Below, in pieces: positions 1 to 8,891 of a stretch of 64,000 nucleotides of DNA; position 1 is the first letter of the stretch, and the number at the start of each line of letters is the position of its first letter. The stretch lies in NCBI GenBank assembly GCA_023260135.1, contig JALQWG010000004.1:1-64000 (forward strand), given 5' to 3'. Both the position numbers and the translations under genes were made by a program. Source of the stretch: Candidatus Altimarinota bacterium (GTDB lineage: Bacteria; Patescibacteriota; Gracilibacteria; BD1-5; UBA2023). A model generated the notes under the pieces. That model saw only the letters and a program-made list of their open reading frames with translations, did not search any database and was not told the origin of the DNA.

Positions 1-369
1 ACAGAGTGGAAGAATCTCCTCATCAAGATACTCCCATATCTCGTCATGATAGGCGGTATACTGAGTGTACTCTCTATCCTCTCACTTCTTCAGATACTAT
101 GAACACCAATGATGAGAATATATAGTTGATATGGTATATTTACTCTTCCTGTACTTCTGATGATACTCAGTGGAGGTATTAGTGCTGTTGCTGCATTTTT
201 TGCATTTCCGCTACTCCAAAAGAATCTGAAACTCGGATGGACATATATATTCGGTGCATCGATCATCTCAGGTGCAATAGGAATCCTCATGTTCTCTATT
301 GGTTCAGTTCTCGGAACATGTATCGGACTCTATCTCCTCTTCGAGGTCCGTGAGAATTACAAAAACTAA
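1..369 (+). CDS. multi-pass membrane protein, 3' part (truncated by window)
   Basis: The frame is open from base 1 to a TAA at 367-369, reading two in-frame TGAs as glycine (100-102 and 133-135). The 122 visible residues are almost wholly hydrophobic, with about four transmembrane segments and a short charged tail ending in VRENYKN. I do not recognise the family. Its stop overlaps the stop of the convergent apbE gene. A role alongside ApbE is possible only by proximity. Confidence 0.6.
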
Positions 370-1346
370 GAAAATACCGTACTCTTGCTCCCTTCTTTTT
401 GAAAAAGTGTTCCATCATGTTTTACTATAACTCCTGAAATCCCAGGAGTTTTTTTGAGTGTTTCGACTGCATTTTCCCATGGCATCACACAGAGTGCAGT
501 CGCATAGGAGTCAACAGAGATACCCGAACTTCCCTCGACATAACTCGCGACGACTTCACGAGCACTCTCTCCAGTATGAGGATTGATGAGGTGATGTTTT
601 CCATCTCACCATCTTCGCTTCGTTCCGGCGCTACAGGCGAGGAATCCATCATCGAGAATATATACCCCGATGACTTCATCCGAGGCAAATGGACTCTCGA
701 GTCCCACCTTCCATCATCCGCAACCGTACATATCTCATCCGAAATTGATGAGATAACGCGTTTTCGTCATTTCGAATGGAGCGATAGCGGAACCGAGAAA
801 TCCTGCCCAATTTTCTGAGCAAGATATCTCCGCTCCATTCACCACTGATACAGGCGAATTACGGTCGATATGACAGAGCCTATTGTGTATCATTCCCTTT
901 ATCACATCGATAAGATATCCCTTCCCCACTCATCCGAACTCGAGGAGGATATCTCAGTGAAGCATTACTTCATCTCAGACTATCTCGATATCTCGATAAT
1001 CCCCGTGTCACTTTTCAGATATTCTTCATTCTTCATTCTTCATTATTCACTGATTGCCATATCCGAGCTCAGTGAGTCGCTTCCCGATAGTAGGATCAAA
1101 ATACCCATCCGTCTGACGTGCCATCTCGAGTGCGAATATGAGCATATTCTTCGCACCAGTATCAAGTATAGCTCGACGAGATATATTGAGTTCATGGAGC
1201 CAGTTTCACTCTATAAAACGGGAAAACTTCGCCTCGAATTCGCGAAGTCGTGTCTCTATCTCAGAGAAGAGAGTCGAACAATCCTCTACTGTGTCTATCA
1301 CAATCCCGAGATGCGTACCGATGATATTATAACTCCATTTTTGCAT
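366..1346 (-). CDS. apbE: ApbE-family FAD:protein FMN transferase
   Basis: The 326-residue protein appears only when ten or more TGA codons are read as glycine. It carries the ApbE hallmarks: a GGVGKGYLIDV stretch (family DLGGxAKGY), an INFGGDMY motif, HHLINPHTGES near residue 245 and a SSGISVDSYATAL segment that matches the metal-binding threonine/aspartate region. ApbE enzymes covalently attach FMN to Thr or Ser of FMN-bind domains, outside the membrane where studied. No clear N-terminal signal peptide is visible. An ATG at 1344-1346 sits 6 nt after a TAAGAT -10 box. About 30 bases near 1020-1050 are an in-frame simple repeat (GNQGIMKNEEGRISEKG). The two likely substrates lie immediately upstream on the same strand. 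Confidence 0.85.
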
Positions 1347-1352
1347 ATATGT

Positions 1353-1358
1353 ATCTTA
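1353..1358 (-). promoter_or_regulatory. -10 box of apbE, leaderless spacing
   Basis: TAAGAT on the minus strand fits TANNNT and ends exactly 6 nt before the apbE ATG, so transcription would start at or next to the start codon. Confidence 0.45.
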
Positions 1359-1366
1359 GTAAAAAT

Positions 1367-1397
1367 ACGAAAAAGACCAAGTAAATTTGGCCTTTTC
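1367..1397 (-). terminator. intrinsic terminator after the first FMN-bind lipoprotein
   Basis: An imperfect A-rich/T-rich stem (AAAAGACCAA with TTTGGCCTTTT) lies between the lipoprotein stop and the apbE start. It separates the two transcripts, at least partly. Confidence 0.4.
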
Positions 1398-1406
1398 CTA
1401 AAAGAA

Positions 1407-1856
1407 TTATAACGAATCCACTACAGTCACAAATGCATCTGTCGTATCACTTGCACCACCCACCGCAGAGAGTGAGAGTTCTGAGATTTTTTTACCAATT
1501 ATTTGAGTCTTCGCTGCAGAATTGAATCTGTTGATATACTGTCTACTCTCCCTATCGCCACTCGTCATAGTCGCTGTGGCAGAACTGATAGTTCCATCTG
1601 AACTCGTTGTGATAGAAAAATTAGCAGTTACACGATGTTTTCCGTGATCAGTACTATAGGTTGTAGAATTGGTTATTGTATTTATACCACTAGTGGAAGT
1701 AGATAAAGTATCTGTGTCCGATGCCGTCGTAGTACTCTGAACTACTTGCTCTGATTGTACGGAACTAGTTGTAGTGCTACTAGATGCTTGCCCAGTACAA
1801 GCAGAGAGGACTGTGAGAACAAGAAGTGCGACGAATGACAGAGTGAGTTGTTGCAT
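1407..1856 (-). CDS. lipoprotein with C-terminal FMN-bind-like motif
   Basis: From ATG at 1856 the protein has 149 residues. An upstream ATG at 1883 would add nine. It starts with a hydrophobic signal and lipobox LSAC, then a long Ser/Thr-rich linker, then a small domain ending LSAVGGASDTTDAFV. That end resembles the FMN_bind signature (D-x-x-SGAT-x-T), with Ser where Thr is usually flavinylated. It is probably an outer-face lipoprotein that carries covalent FMN added by the neighbouring ApbE. The flavinylation is inferred and only the motif is seen. A paralogue lies directly upstream. Confidence 0.7.
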   Translation of the reverse strand: MQQLTLSFVALLVLTVLSACTGQASSSTTTSSVQSEQVVQSTTTASDTDTLSTSTSGINTITNSTTYSTDHGKHRVTANFSITTSSDGTISSATATMTSGDRESRQYINRFNSAAKTQIIGKKISELSLSAVGGASDTTDAFVTVVDSL

Positions 1857-1911
1857 AGAGAGAGTGAGAAGATATATCCACATCCTATCAACTCAGGGTA
1901 AGAAAACAGTA

Positions 1912-1936
1912 AAAAAATCCCCTTTCGGGGATTTTA
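1912..1936 (-). terminator. intrinsic terminator
   Basis: AAAATCCCC / GGGGATTTT with a 4-nt loop lies just downstream of the stop of the 170-residue lipoprotein. Confidence 0.7.
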
Positions 1937-1945
1937 GAGAGTCTA

Positions 1946-2458
1946 CTAGAATGAACGAACAAATGTCTCAAATGCACCAGTTGTGAGTGAAGCACCACCG
2001 ATAGCATCAACATCGAGATCCGCAGCCTTCATACCTACAACCTTTGCTCCTACCTCGGCAGCGAATGCTGTCTGGAGTTTTTTAGAGATATCATTATCAG
2101 ACTTCGGAGTTGCAGATGCTGCAGTGATAACTCCATCTGTGACAGTTACAGAAAACTCTACAGGATCCTGAGGATTTGCTGGAGATGCATATGTAACAGT
2201 CTCAGTACGAGTAACAGGCATTGCTGGAGTAGTTGTAGCTGTACTTACCTCAACTGTTCCACCAGATGATACTACAGCAGTAGCATCAATCTCGATACTT
2301 GGCATAGCGCTCGTTGTATCTGCAGGCGCTGGAGTTACAGTCTCAGTCTCACCAGTTACTGGAGGTGGAGGTGGCATGTCAGTTGGCTTCTTAGTACATG
2401 CAACAACGAACGGAGTAGTCGCGAGGAGTACTACAGGAATAAGAATATTCTTTTTCAT
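1946..2458 (-). CDS. lipoprotein with FMN-bind-like domain
   Basis: This 170-residue protein has a signal peptide with lipobox VVAC, a Pro/Thr/Glu-rich linker (residues 25-95) and a domain from about residue 100. The domain has the FMN_bind order: a VTVTDGVI strand, a helix, VVGMKAADLDVDAIGGASLTTGAF. GGAS-x-T replaces the usual SGAT-x-T, so Ser or the following Thr would be the FMN acceptor. It has no UGA glycine. With the shorter paralogue and ApbE downstream it forms a candidate extracytosolic flavin relay. Confidence 0.75.
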   Translation of the reverse strand: MKKNILIPVVLLATTPFVVACTKKPTDMPPPPPVTGETETVTPAPADTTSAMPSIEIDATAVVSSGGTVEVSTATTTPAMPVTRTETVTYASPANPQDPVEFSVTVTDGVITAASATPKSDNDISKKLQTAFAAEVGAKVVGMKAADLDVDAIGGASLTTGAFETFVRSF

Positions 2459-2650
2459 GGGAAAAGAGGTTAAAATACAAAAATACCAAAAATGGTTGCT
2501 TGGAGTATATAAGATGCCTTTGATTTATCAATAGTTTTTGCTATAAATAGAGATAGCTGAGTTAGTCTGAAAAATAGAACTATAGCAGAGAATTCGTACT
2601 ATTTATTCTGAACAAGATAAAAAATCTCTTGCCAAATCATAAAAAATCAT

Positions 2651-2680
2651 AAAAAATATCCTCATTACTGAGGATATTTT
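2651..2680 (-). terminator. terminator of the tRNA cluster
   Basis: The perfect stem AAAATATCCTCA / TGAGGATATTTT lies just downstream of tRNA-Glu and is followed by T residues on the minus strand. Confidence 0.65.
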
Positions 2681-2695
2681 TACTTCACTAAATCA

Positions 2696-2770
2696 TGGCA
2701 GCGCTACGGAGAATCGAACTCCGGTTTACGGGATGAAAACCCGCTGTCCTAACCACTAGACGATAGCGCC
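2696..2770 (-). tRNA. tRNA-Glu (UUC)
   Basis: The cloverleaf is complete, with encoded CCA (2696-2698). The acceptor pairs GGCGCTA with TAGCGCT. The anticodon stem GCGGG/CCCGT holds loop TTTTCAT (anticodon TTC), and the T-arm is GGAGTTCGATTCTCC. It is the last gene of the cluster. Confidence 0.95.
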
Positions 2771-2821
2771 ATATACATGTGTAACAACCGAAGTTGGGCG
2801 ATCTAGGGAATTTTTTAAAAA

Positions 2822-2890
2822 TGGTCGGAGACGCGAGATATGAACTCGAGAGCCTCGTGCACACAGAGTATGTGCGCTGAGCGCAGAGAA
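2822..2890 (-). pseudogene. decayed tRNA copy related to the adjacent tRNA-Pro
   Basis: The 3' acceptor strand with CCA and most of the T-arm match the adjacent tRNA-Pro (shared GCGTCTCCGACCA 3' end), and the D-arm side is partly recognisable (AGCGCA). The anticodon arm has no U33-type 7-nt loop in register and no 5' acceptor strand is found. It looks like a tandem duplication of tRNA-Pro that has lost its 5' half. Confidence 0.6.
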
Positions 2891-2910
2891 AATATATCAC
2901 TTATCCAAAA

Positions 2911-2987
2911 TGGTCGGAGACGCGAGACTCGAACTCGCAACCCCGTGCTCCCAAAGCACGTGCGCTAGCCAATTGCGCCAGTCTCCG
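2911..2987 (-). tRNA. tRNA-Pro (UGG)
   Basis: The cloverleaf has acceptor CGGAGAC/GTCTCCG, with the C1-G72 pair typical of bacterial tRNA-Pro, discriminator A and encoded CCA. The anticodon stem CGTGC/GCACG holds loop TTTGGGA (anticodon TGG). Confidence 0.95.
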
Positions 2988-2998
2988 ACTAAAAAGTA

Positions 2999-3075
<77 letters not shown>

Positions 3076-3119
3076 AAAAAGGAGGGAACCTTTTTAAACA
3101 AAATGCTTTCAAAAAAATA

Positions 3120-3195
3120 TGGAGCGGGCGATGGGACTCGAACCCACAACAGTCTGCTTGGAAGGCAGAGACTCTAGCCATTGAGCTACACCCGC
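3120..3195 (-). tRNA. tRNA-Gly (UCC), discriminator U73
   Basis: The acceptor GCGGGTG pairs with CGCCCGC through one G-U pair. The anticodon stem TCTGC/GCAGA holds loop CTTCCAA (anticodon TCC), and the 3' end is UCCA. It reads GGA and, by wobble, GGG. It is not the UGA reader, which needs a UCA anticodon and is not in this window. The U73-CCA end is complementary to the UGGA bulge of the T-box upstream of glyS at the other end of the window. Confidence 0.95.
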
Positions 3196-3250
3196 ATATC
3201 TCTGAAAGCCAAGGCATTGTATAAAAAGTCCCCTTCTTGTCAAAACTTTT

Positions 3251-3280
3251 TAAAAAAATCCCCCATGACCAGTGGGAGAT
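3251..3280 (-). terminator. terminator between the 138-residue protein and the tRNA cluster
   Basis: ATCTCCCA / TGGGGGAT with a short loop is followed by a run of T on the minus strand. Confidence 0.65.
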
Positions 3281-3315
3281 CCATAATTAAAGCTAAAAAC
3301 CAAGGGGAAACTGAA

Positions 3316-3732
3316 TTATTGAGCAGCAGGAGTTGGAGTAGGTGTAGCTGCGGGTTGAGCCTTCATAAGTTGCTCGTAACACGCAGTACTGAGTACTCCG
3401 ATAGATCCTGTTCCGATATTGACTGGGACAATCTCTTTACATCCACCTTCGTATTGTTTTGCCAGTTCCTGGATGAGCTGAGAGACGACGAGTTGCTGTC
3501 CTTGGAGCTGTCCATTCTGGAATACATTACCAGAGAATGATGCAAGTGCAGCCTGAGTTGCCTCATTGGCACCCTGAGTATATCCTGTCTCACGAGCCAC
3601 AGCAACTTGCTTCGCCTCGACAAAAGGATACGCAAAAGACATAAGAGTATAAAACGAAGTGAAGGCAATCCATGCCCAGAGAACGATTGGTCCTGATTGA
3701 GCTGTATACTTCTGAAAATCAATATTTACCAT
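3316..3732 (-). CDS. membrane-anchored hypothetical protein
   Basis: The 138 residues comprise one N-terminal transmembrane segment (about 15-38), a Gln/Ala-rich extracytoplasmic region with two cysteines (GGCKEIV and STACYEQL) that could form a disulfide, and a Pro/Thr/Ala tail (ATPTPTPAAQ). It has no UGA glycine. The family is not recognised. It has its own terminator and precedes the tRNA cluster on the same strand. Confidence 0.7.
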   Translation of the reverse strand: MVNIDFQKYTAQSGPIVLWAWIAFTSFYTLMSFAYPFVEAKQVAVARETGYTQGANEATQAALASFSGNVFQNGQLQGQQLVVSQLIQELAKQYEGGCKEIVPVNIGTGSIGVLSTACYEQLMKAQPAATPTPTPAAQ

Positions 3733-3853
3733 AAAACGAAAATGAAGTTATAATATAACATAGCCATTATACAAAAAGCATGCATCCCTGCAAACAAAAT
3801 ACAGGATTTCCGCTTTACTATATGAACTCTATAATGTCTGATAGATATACCCC

Positions 3854-4555
3854 CTACTGTTTACGTGCAAATACATAGAGAATACGTTCCTTGCCTCCGA
3901 GCTCATATGGGAGTTCTCATATGAGTGTAAGTCCGAGCTTTTTTGATATTTTTCGTATCTCTTTTTGTTCGTCTTCTGATGGCATCTTGTAGAGAATAAT
4001 CCGTCCATCTGGAGCGAGAAATGGTGTTGCCCAGGTGAGAATATCCGTCATATATGCAGTTGCACGTGAGACAACAAAATCATACTGTCATGCATGCTCT
4101 GGATTTTTTGCGAGTATCTCTGCACGTTCCTGAATCGCGATGATGTCTGTGAGTCCGAGTTCCGTGACGAAATGATTCATGGCTTTCACTTTTTTCCCGA
4201 CTGAGTCGAGGAGTGTTACTTGGAGTTCTCTCATGACGAGCTTGAGTGGAATACCTGGAAAACCACCACCAGAACCGATGTCGAGGAGTTTTATGGTCTC
4301 ATTCCTCTCCTTGTAGGGGAGGCTAGGTGGGGTACCCCCTCCATCTCCCCCTATAAGGGGGAGGGATTCTGCTATAATACTCACCCCATAGAGCGAATCT
4401 ACGAAGTGCTTCTCAACAATCCCCTCCTCATCACGGATGGCAGAGAGGTTGGTATGACTATTGTATGCGATAAAAAGTTCGAGGAACTTCTCGAACTGAG
4501 AGAGCTCTGATTCTGAGAGTTCGAAACCGTGGGATGTGAAAAGTTCAGTGTTCAT
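3854..4555 (-). CDS. rsmG: 16S rRNA (guanine527-N7)-methyltransferase RsmG/GidB
   Basis: This protein of 233 residues uses SAM to methylate G527 of 16S rRNA. The Rossmann motif LLDIGSGGGFPGIPL is intact and is followed by VTLLDSVGKKVKAMN, and the C-terminal half resumes after two UGA glycines (EHAGQYDFVVSRA and TLIGELPYELGG). Between the N-terminal helices and the SAM motif sits a Gly/Pro-rich segment (GGDGGGTPPSLPYKE) encoded by a palindromic GC-rich repeat at about 4311-4372. RsmG homologues lack it, so it looks like an in-frame repeat insertion. Confidence 0.93.
4311..4372. repeat. palindromic repeat inside rsmG
   Basis: Two GC-rich inverted units (CTCCCCTTATAGGGGGAG-like and CCTTGTAGGGGAGG-like) sit in frame in rsmG and encode the extra loop with PPSLPYKE. 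The composition differs sharply from the flanking coding sequence. Confidence 0.6.
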
Positions 4556-4667
4556 AAGTGTTTTCTAAACCACTTTTGCAAAGTAGGTGCCAGTAGGGTG
4601 GAGGTTTTTTCTTCAAAATACACTTTTTTTAGAGAAAATCCACTCAAAATATGAAAACCATTCTCTT

Positions 4668-4695
4668 TTGCAAAATATTATGTTTTGTCTATAAT
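4668..4695 (+). promoter_or_regulatory. sigma70-type promoter of the GT2 gene
   Basis: TTGCAA, a 16-nt spacer and TATAAT lie 12 nt upstream of the ATG at 4708, giving a 5' leader of only a few bases. This supports 4708 over the in-frame ATG at 4651, which would lie upstream of the promoter. Confidence 0.65.
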
Positions 4696-4707
4696 CCGTG
4701 CCAATCT

Positions 4708-6177
4708 ATGTCACGATATACTACCCTCTCATACTGGCTCCCGAAGATTCCCCTTCTCTCGCTCATAACCATATTCATCCTGCCACTCGTACTCATGGAA
4801 TTGAGCTACAAGGTTGGACTCTTTTTTATAGCTTTTTATATCGCATACTGGAGTGTGAAGGTTTTTGAGTCATACTATTATGTACTAAGATCGTATGTGA
4901 AGCTCCTCAAGTATGAAAAACACGACTTCTGTCATGAACCAATCATCCGAGACCATGCACAGAAGCTCGAACACGTCGTGATAGTACCTATCTATACAGA
5001 GCCATACGATGTCATAGAAGAAAATATCCTCTCGCTCATAGGAACCGACTACCTCTATAGAGAGAATATCACGGTCCTCCTTGCAACCGAGGCACGTGCA
5101 CCGGATGCAGAACAACACGCGAAAAATATCATCAAAAATCATGGTGATAAGTGAATCAATATCATCAATATCGTCCACCCTGCGGATCTCCCGAATGAGT
5201 GAAAAGTAAAAGGATCGAATATTACCTATGCAATCAGCGAGTACGAGAAGATGAAAAAACTCGACCCAGAAAATACATTCGTCTCGACGATCGATACGGA
5301 TACCAAGGTGCGTCCCAACTTTTTCTCGGTAGTGAGTTATACATTCCTCCGGGCAGACTATCGTCATCACGCCATATATCAGTATACTCCAGTCTATTCC
5401 AACAACTGGAGAACGGGACACTTTTTCGCACGAATTATCGGGATTGGTACAACTATGTGGCAACTTTTTGAGAGTCAGAATCCAGAGTTCTATCGCAACT
5501 TCGCCGTCTATGGTCAGTCCCTCACGTGTCTGCATCGGGCGGATTATTGGGATAAGTTTTCCATCGTAGAGGACGGCATGCAGTACTGGAGGAGTTATTT
5601 TGGATGGGATGGATTTTTTCGTATTATCAATACTCCTGCTATATGTGAGATGGATCTCGTTGCTGAGACGAGCATCTATCGTACAGTACGTTCTCAGTAC
5701 AAGCAACTCCGTCGCTGGTCATGGGGATGTACTGATATCGAGTATGTGATACCTCAGTTCCAGAAGGCAAAAAATATCCCAAAAACAGAAAAAATCCGTA
5801 AAACTCTCTACCTCATCTACAATCATCTTTTTTGGGCTGGAGGACCATTTATGCTCTTCTTTATCGGATATGTTCCAGGACTTTTCGGGGATATCAATCA
5901 CTCTCTCGCGACACTTACAGTCCCTATTGCGAGCTCGATAATATTTACGATACTCTTTGCTACTGTGGTTATCCCAAGTATCCTCTCGATACATATCATG
6001 CGACGATATACAGAGTTCCGAGCACGCGACTATGTACTCAATCTCGTTCAGTGGATAACGGTTCCGATTCTCACACTCACACTCTTCTCTATTCCTGCTA
6101 TAGAGTCACAGATTCGACTATTTTTCTCTCGGAGGATAGATAGTTTCGACACTACGCAGAAGATGAAGAGAAAATAA
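4708..6177 (+). CDS. membrane GT2-family glycosyltransferase (cellulose-synthase-like)
   Basis: The protein has 489 residues. Two N-terminal transmembrane helices are followed by a GT-A catalytic domain with STIDTDTK (DxD type), VEDGMQYW (catalytic ED) and QLRRW (the QxxRW of processive GT2 enzymes), then about four C-terminal helices. UGA encodes the glycines after NHGDK and in LPNEGKVKGSN. It should transfer sugars from nucleotide sugars to a growing glycan at the cytoplasmic face and export them; the sugar cannot be told. It is the first of three same-strand genes, with a membrane-anchored protein and a methyltransferase following. Confidence 0.85.
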
Positions 6178-6246
6178 GTACAAGAGTATACTCTCCAATT
6201 GCTCCTCAATTATACACAAACACTCTGAAACTCTAATTCACTTCCC

Positions 6247-7539
6247 ATGCTCGAATCCTACCAGGCAGAAGTCATCCGCAAACGTAAATCCGCGAGAATA
6301 TTTTGGTTCGTCGTGTTTTGTTTTGCGACATTTTTGTATTTTTTCTTCCAGGGATATTATCCAGATATACGTGTTGGTTTAAGGCAGATTCTCGGAACGA
6401 GCGGAAGTACCCTTACAGGATCAGGGAATGAACTTATCAAATCATTTTGAATCATCAATATCTCTGTAAAAAAACCATCCGATGCAAGTATCGTGGTCTC
6501 GAGTGGGAGTTTTGGAAACAATGAAAAACGCATGGTGCCATATGGAATATACGATGCGAGTATATCTCGTGCTGGATATGTGACGGATGATTTTTCATTC
6601 TCGATCGATAGGGATATCCCCTATTATATCAGTGCTGTGAGCCTCATCCCAGTTCCACGATATGCTCCATACAATACTGGAATCACGACTATGAGTCGCA
6701 TCAGTGATACTACCTATATTGCCCCGACTCAGAGTGGCATGCTCATCCTCGATGAGACATTTTCATGATCTCGTATGGCGAGCGGAACACATACACCTAT
6801 TGGCGAAGGATATTTTCTCTCAGGAACAACTCTCTACACATACAACAGTGAAGAAAACTCATGGGAAAGAAAAAACTGGAGTGGTAGTACAGCATATATA
6901 AAAAATTGTGATAACTCCCTCTCAGTAAAAAATACCCTCCTCACATGTAAAAATAAGGAAAGTGTCCTGACTGAATGAGGAAAAACGCTCACGGGTATAA
7001 CTCAGATAGGTCGAGGGTACCTCCAGAAGTGAGATAAGCTCCTCGTCGGAGAGAGTATGGAAATTGTAACACTCACAGGAACAATAGAACGAGAGTCTCC
7101 ATTTTTTATCGAGCATGATGGTATCTGGTATGCGACAAGTTCTGGGAATCTCATACCACTCTCCTACTCACGTGGCAAAAAACTCGTCGGAACCATCCGC
7201 ACATGACTCGATACTATAGAATATGCAGAATACACGAGCAACCTCCTCATCAGTCTGGGAAAAAAATGAGATAAAAAGATGATTAGCCTCATGAATCTCC
7301 AAACAGAGAAAAATCGACTCATCGATATTGGTTGGACTGAATTTGAGGAGGTACGTATCCTCTGAGTTGATGGCAATATTTTTATCAAAACTCGGAACGC
7401 AATATTTTTTGTATACAATGACAGTCATGACATAGAATGGGTCGTCGATGGTCGTATCATCGGATTCAGTCGATATGGTGCCATCTACGAGACCAAGGGC
7501 GAGATATGGCGTGCACTCTGGAACGAACTCCCGAACTAA
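6247..7539 (+). CDS. membrane-anchored extracytoplasmic protein of unknown function
   Basis: A single 430-residue frame is recovered by reading seven or so TGAs as glycine. There is one transmembrane helix at residues 18-38 behind a basic N-terminus, then a beta-rich region with repeated short strand/turn units (GGKTLTGITQIGRGYLQ, DGIWYATSSGNLIPL, IRTGLDTIEYAEY), suggesting a beta-propeller-like fold. No enzyme motif was found. It lies between the GT2 gene and a methyltransferase whose ATG starts 1 nt after its stop, so it is probably cotranscribed and may serve the cell surface. Confidence 0.75.
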
Positions 7540-7540
7540 T

Positions 7541-8176
7541 ATGGTGAACTACGATGCATATGCAACCACATTCTCGAACTCGCGAAAGGATCTCAAATGG
7601 CCAGAGCTCGATGCTATCATAGAGGATATGAGGCAATGTGGGTATACGAGTGTACTCGATGTAGGTTGTGGGAATGGGCGACTCGTAGAACAATTAAGAG
7701 AGAAGAGTGAAGAGTGAAGAATAAAAGCCTATCTCGGTATCGACAACTCTGCTGGCATGATCGCTGAAGCTCGCAAACTCCACCCCGACCATCAGTTCGA
7801 AGTCTGTCCGATGGAGTCACTATTCAGCCATCCTACTATCCAGCCATCCTACTACGATGCTATCGTATTCCTCGCATCGTTCCACCACCTCGAGACTCGT
7901 GAACAGAGACTCCAGGTACTTAGTGAGATAAAAAAATACCTCGTACCAGGATGAGCTATATATATGACGAATTGGAATCTCAGAGGACAACCTCGCTATG
8001 AAAAAAGTCACCGATGAGACGGTGACTTTGACATAAAAATCTGAGAATATTCGAGATACTACCACGGATTCACTCTCGAGGAGCTCGCTGAACTTTTTGA
8101 GAGTACTACTTACAAGATAGTAGAAAATCGAGTATTTGAGTGAGGGAGGAATATATATTCAGTATTGACAATTTAA
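7541..8176 (+). CDS. class I SAM-dependent methyltransferase
   Basis: The protein has 211 residues, with motif I VLDVGCGNGRL near residue 43, an acidic IDNSAGMI and FLASFHHLETREQRL followed by KKYLVPGGAIYMTNW (GG via GGA-UGA). Overall order resembles the TRM9/UbiE-type methyltransferases, but the substrate is not clear. A short repeat-like EKSEEGR stretch comes from an AGTGAAGA simple repeat. The start lies 1 nt after the preceding stop, so translation is probably coupled. Confidence 0.85.
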
Positions 8177-8215
8177 ATAGATAATATATTATAAGTCATT
8201 AGTATTTCTATTTGT

Positions 8216-8764
8216 ATGAATTTCCCTGACGAGTATTCTCGCGATTATCTATGATGAGGACTGGATTCTCTAGTATTTCGAGATCCCCGAAGCTCGCAAT
8301 TTGTGATAAAATATTATAATCATCCCAATACTTGAACTAATGGACGATTGTTTCGAAAGGATATTGAGGAGTATCATGCAATACATCAAAGATATGCTAA
8401 AATATGAAGTTTGCATGGGATTGCAATCTATGGATGACAAGAACGCCAATTTTCCGTTTCCGTACTGGATTTATGAAATGATATTCATTCTTTGGAAGGA
8501 AATGAAGAAATTGTCATAACTCGAGTTCCAAGAGTCCGGGGTAATCATTGTACTACTGGAAATGTATTACGCGCTGTGGAAAATCTTCTCTCAGGTGCAG
8601 GTATTCCTATCCAGATTCCTAATACAAAACAGGAGGGGCATTTTTTATCCCCAAGAAATATGCATTATATGGAAAAGGAAGACGGATCACTACAGCTTGT
8701 AATTACCGATCTTTGAGCATCAATTAGGGAAAGCCTGCAGATTGAACGACGAATGCAGAAATAA
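8216..8764 (+). CDS. small protein-kinase-like protein
   Basis: The protein has 182 residues, nine of its glycines encoded by UGA. YLGGGLDSLVFRD followed by FVI-K resembles a glycine-rich loop and ATP-anchoring lysine. SPRNMHY and VITDLGAS resemble the catalytic-loop Asn and the DFG metal-binding motif of kinase-like folds. A canonical HRD is not visible, so activity is doubtful and the call rests on motif order only. It could be an atypical kinase, an aminoglycoside-phosphotransferase-like protein or a pseudokinase. Confidence 0.55.
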
Positions 8765-8891
8765 GCATTAATGGATATTTAATATAGCTATTTCCCTCGA
8801 GTTTTCTGTATAACAAAAAGATTTGTCTCATCTTGAATTTTCTACCTCCATAAACACAGACGTTATAGTAGGTTTTTATAAAGTCAATATT

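Noticed and set aside
4885-5706. 273-residue open frame on the minus strand
   Set aside because: It is antisense to the well-supported GT2 glycosyltransferase and shows no recognisable domain. It arises because TGA and its complement are common in recoded genes.
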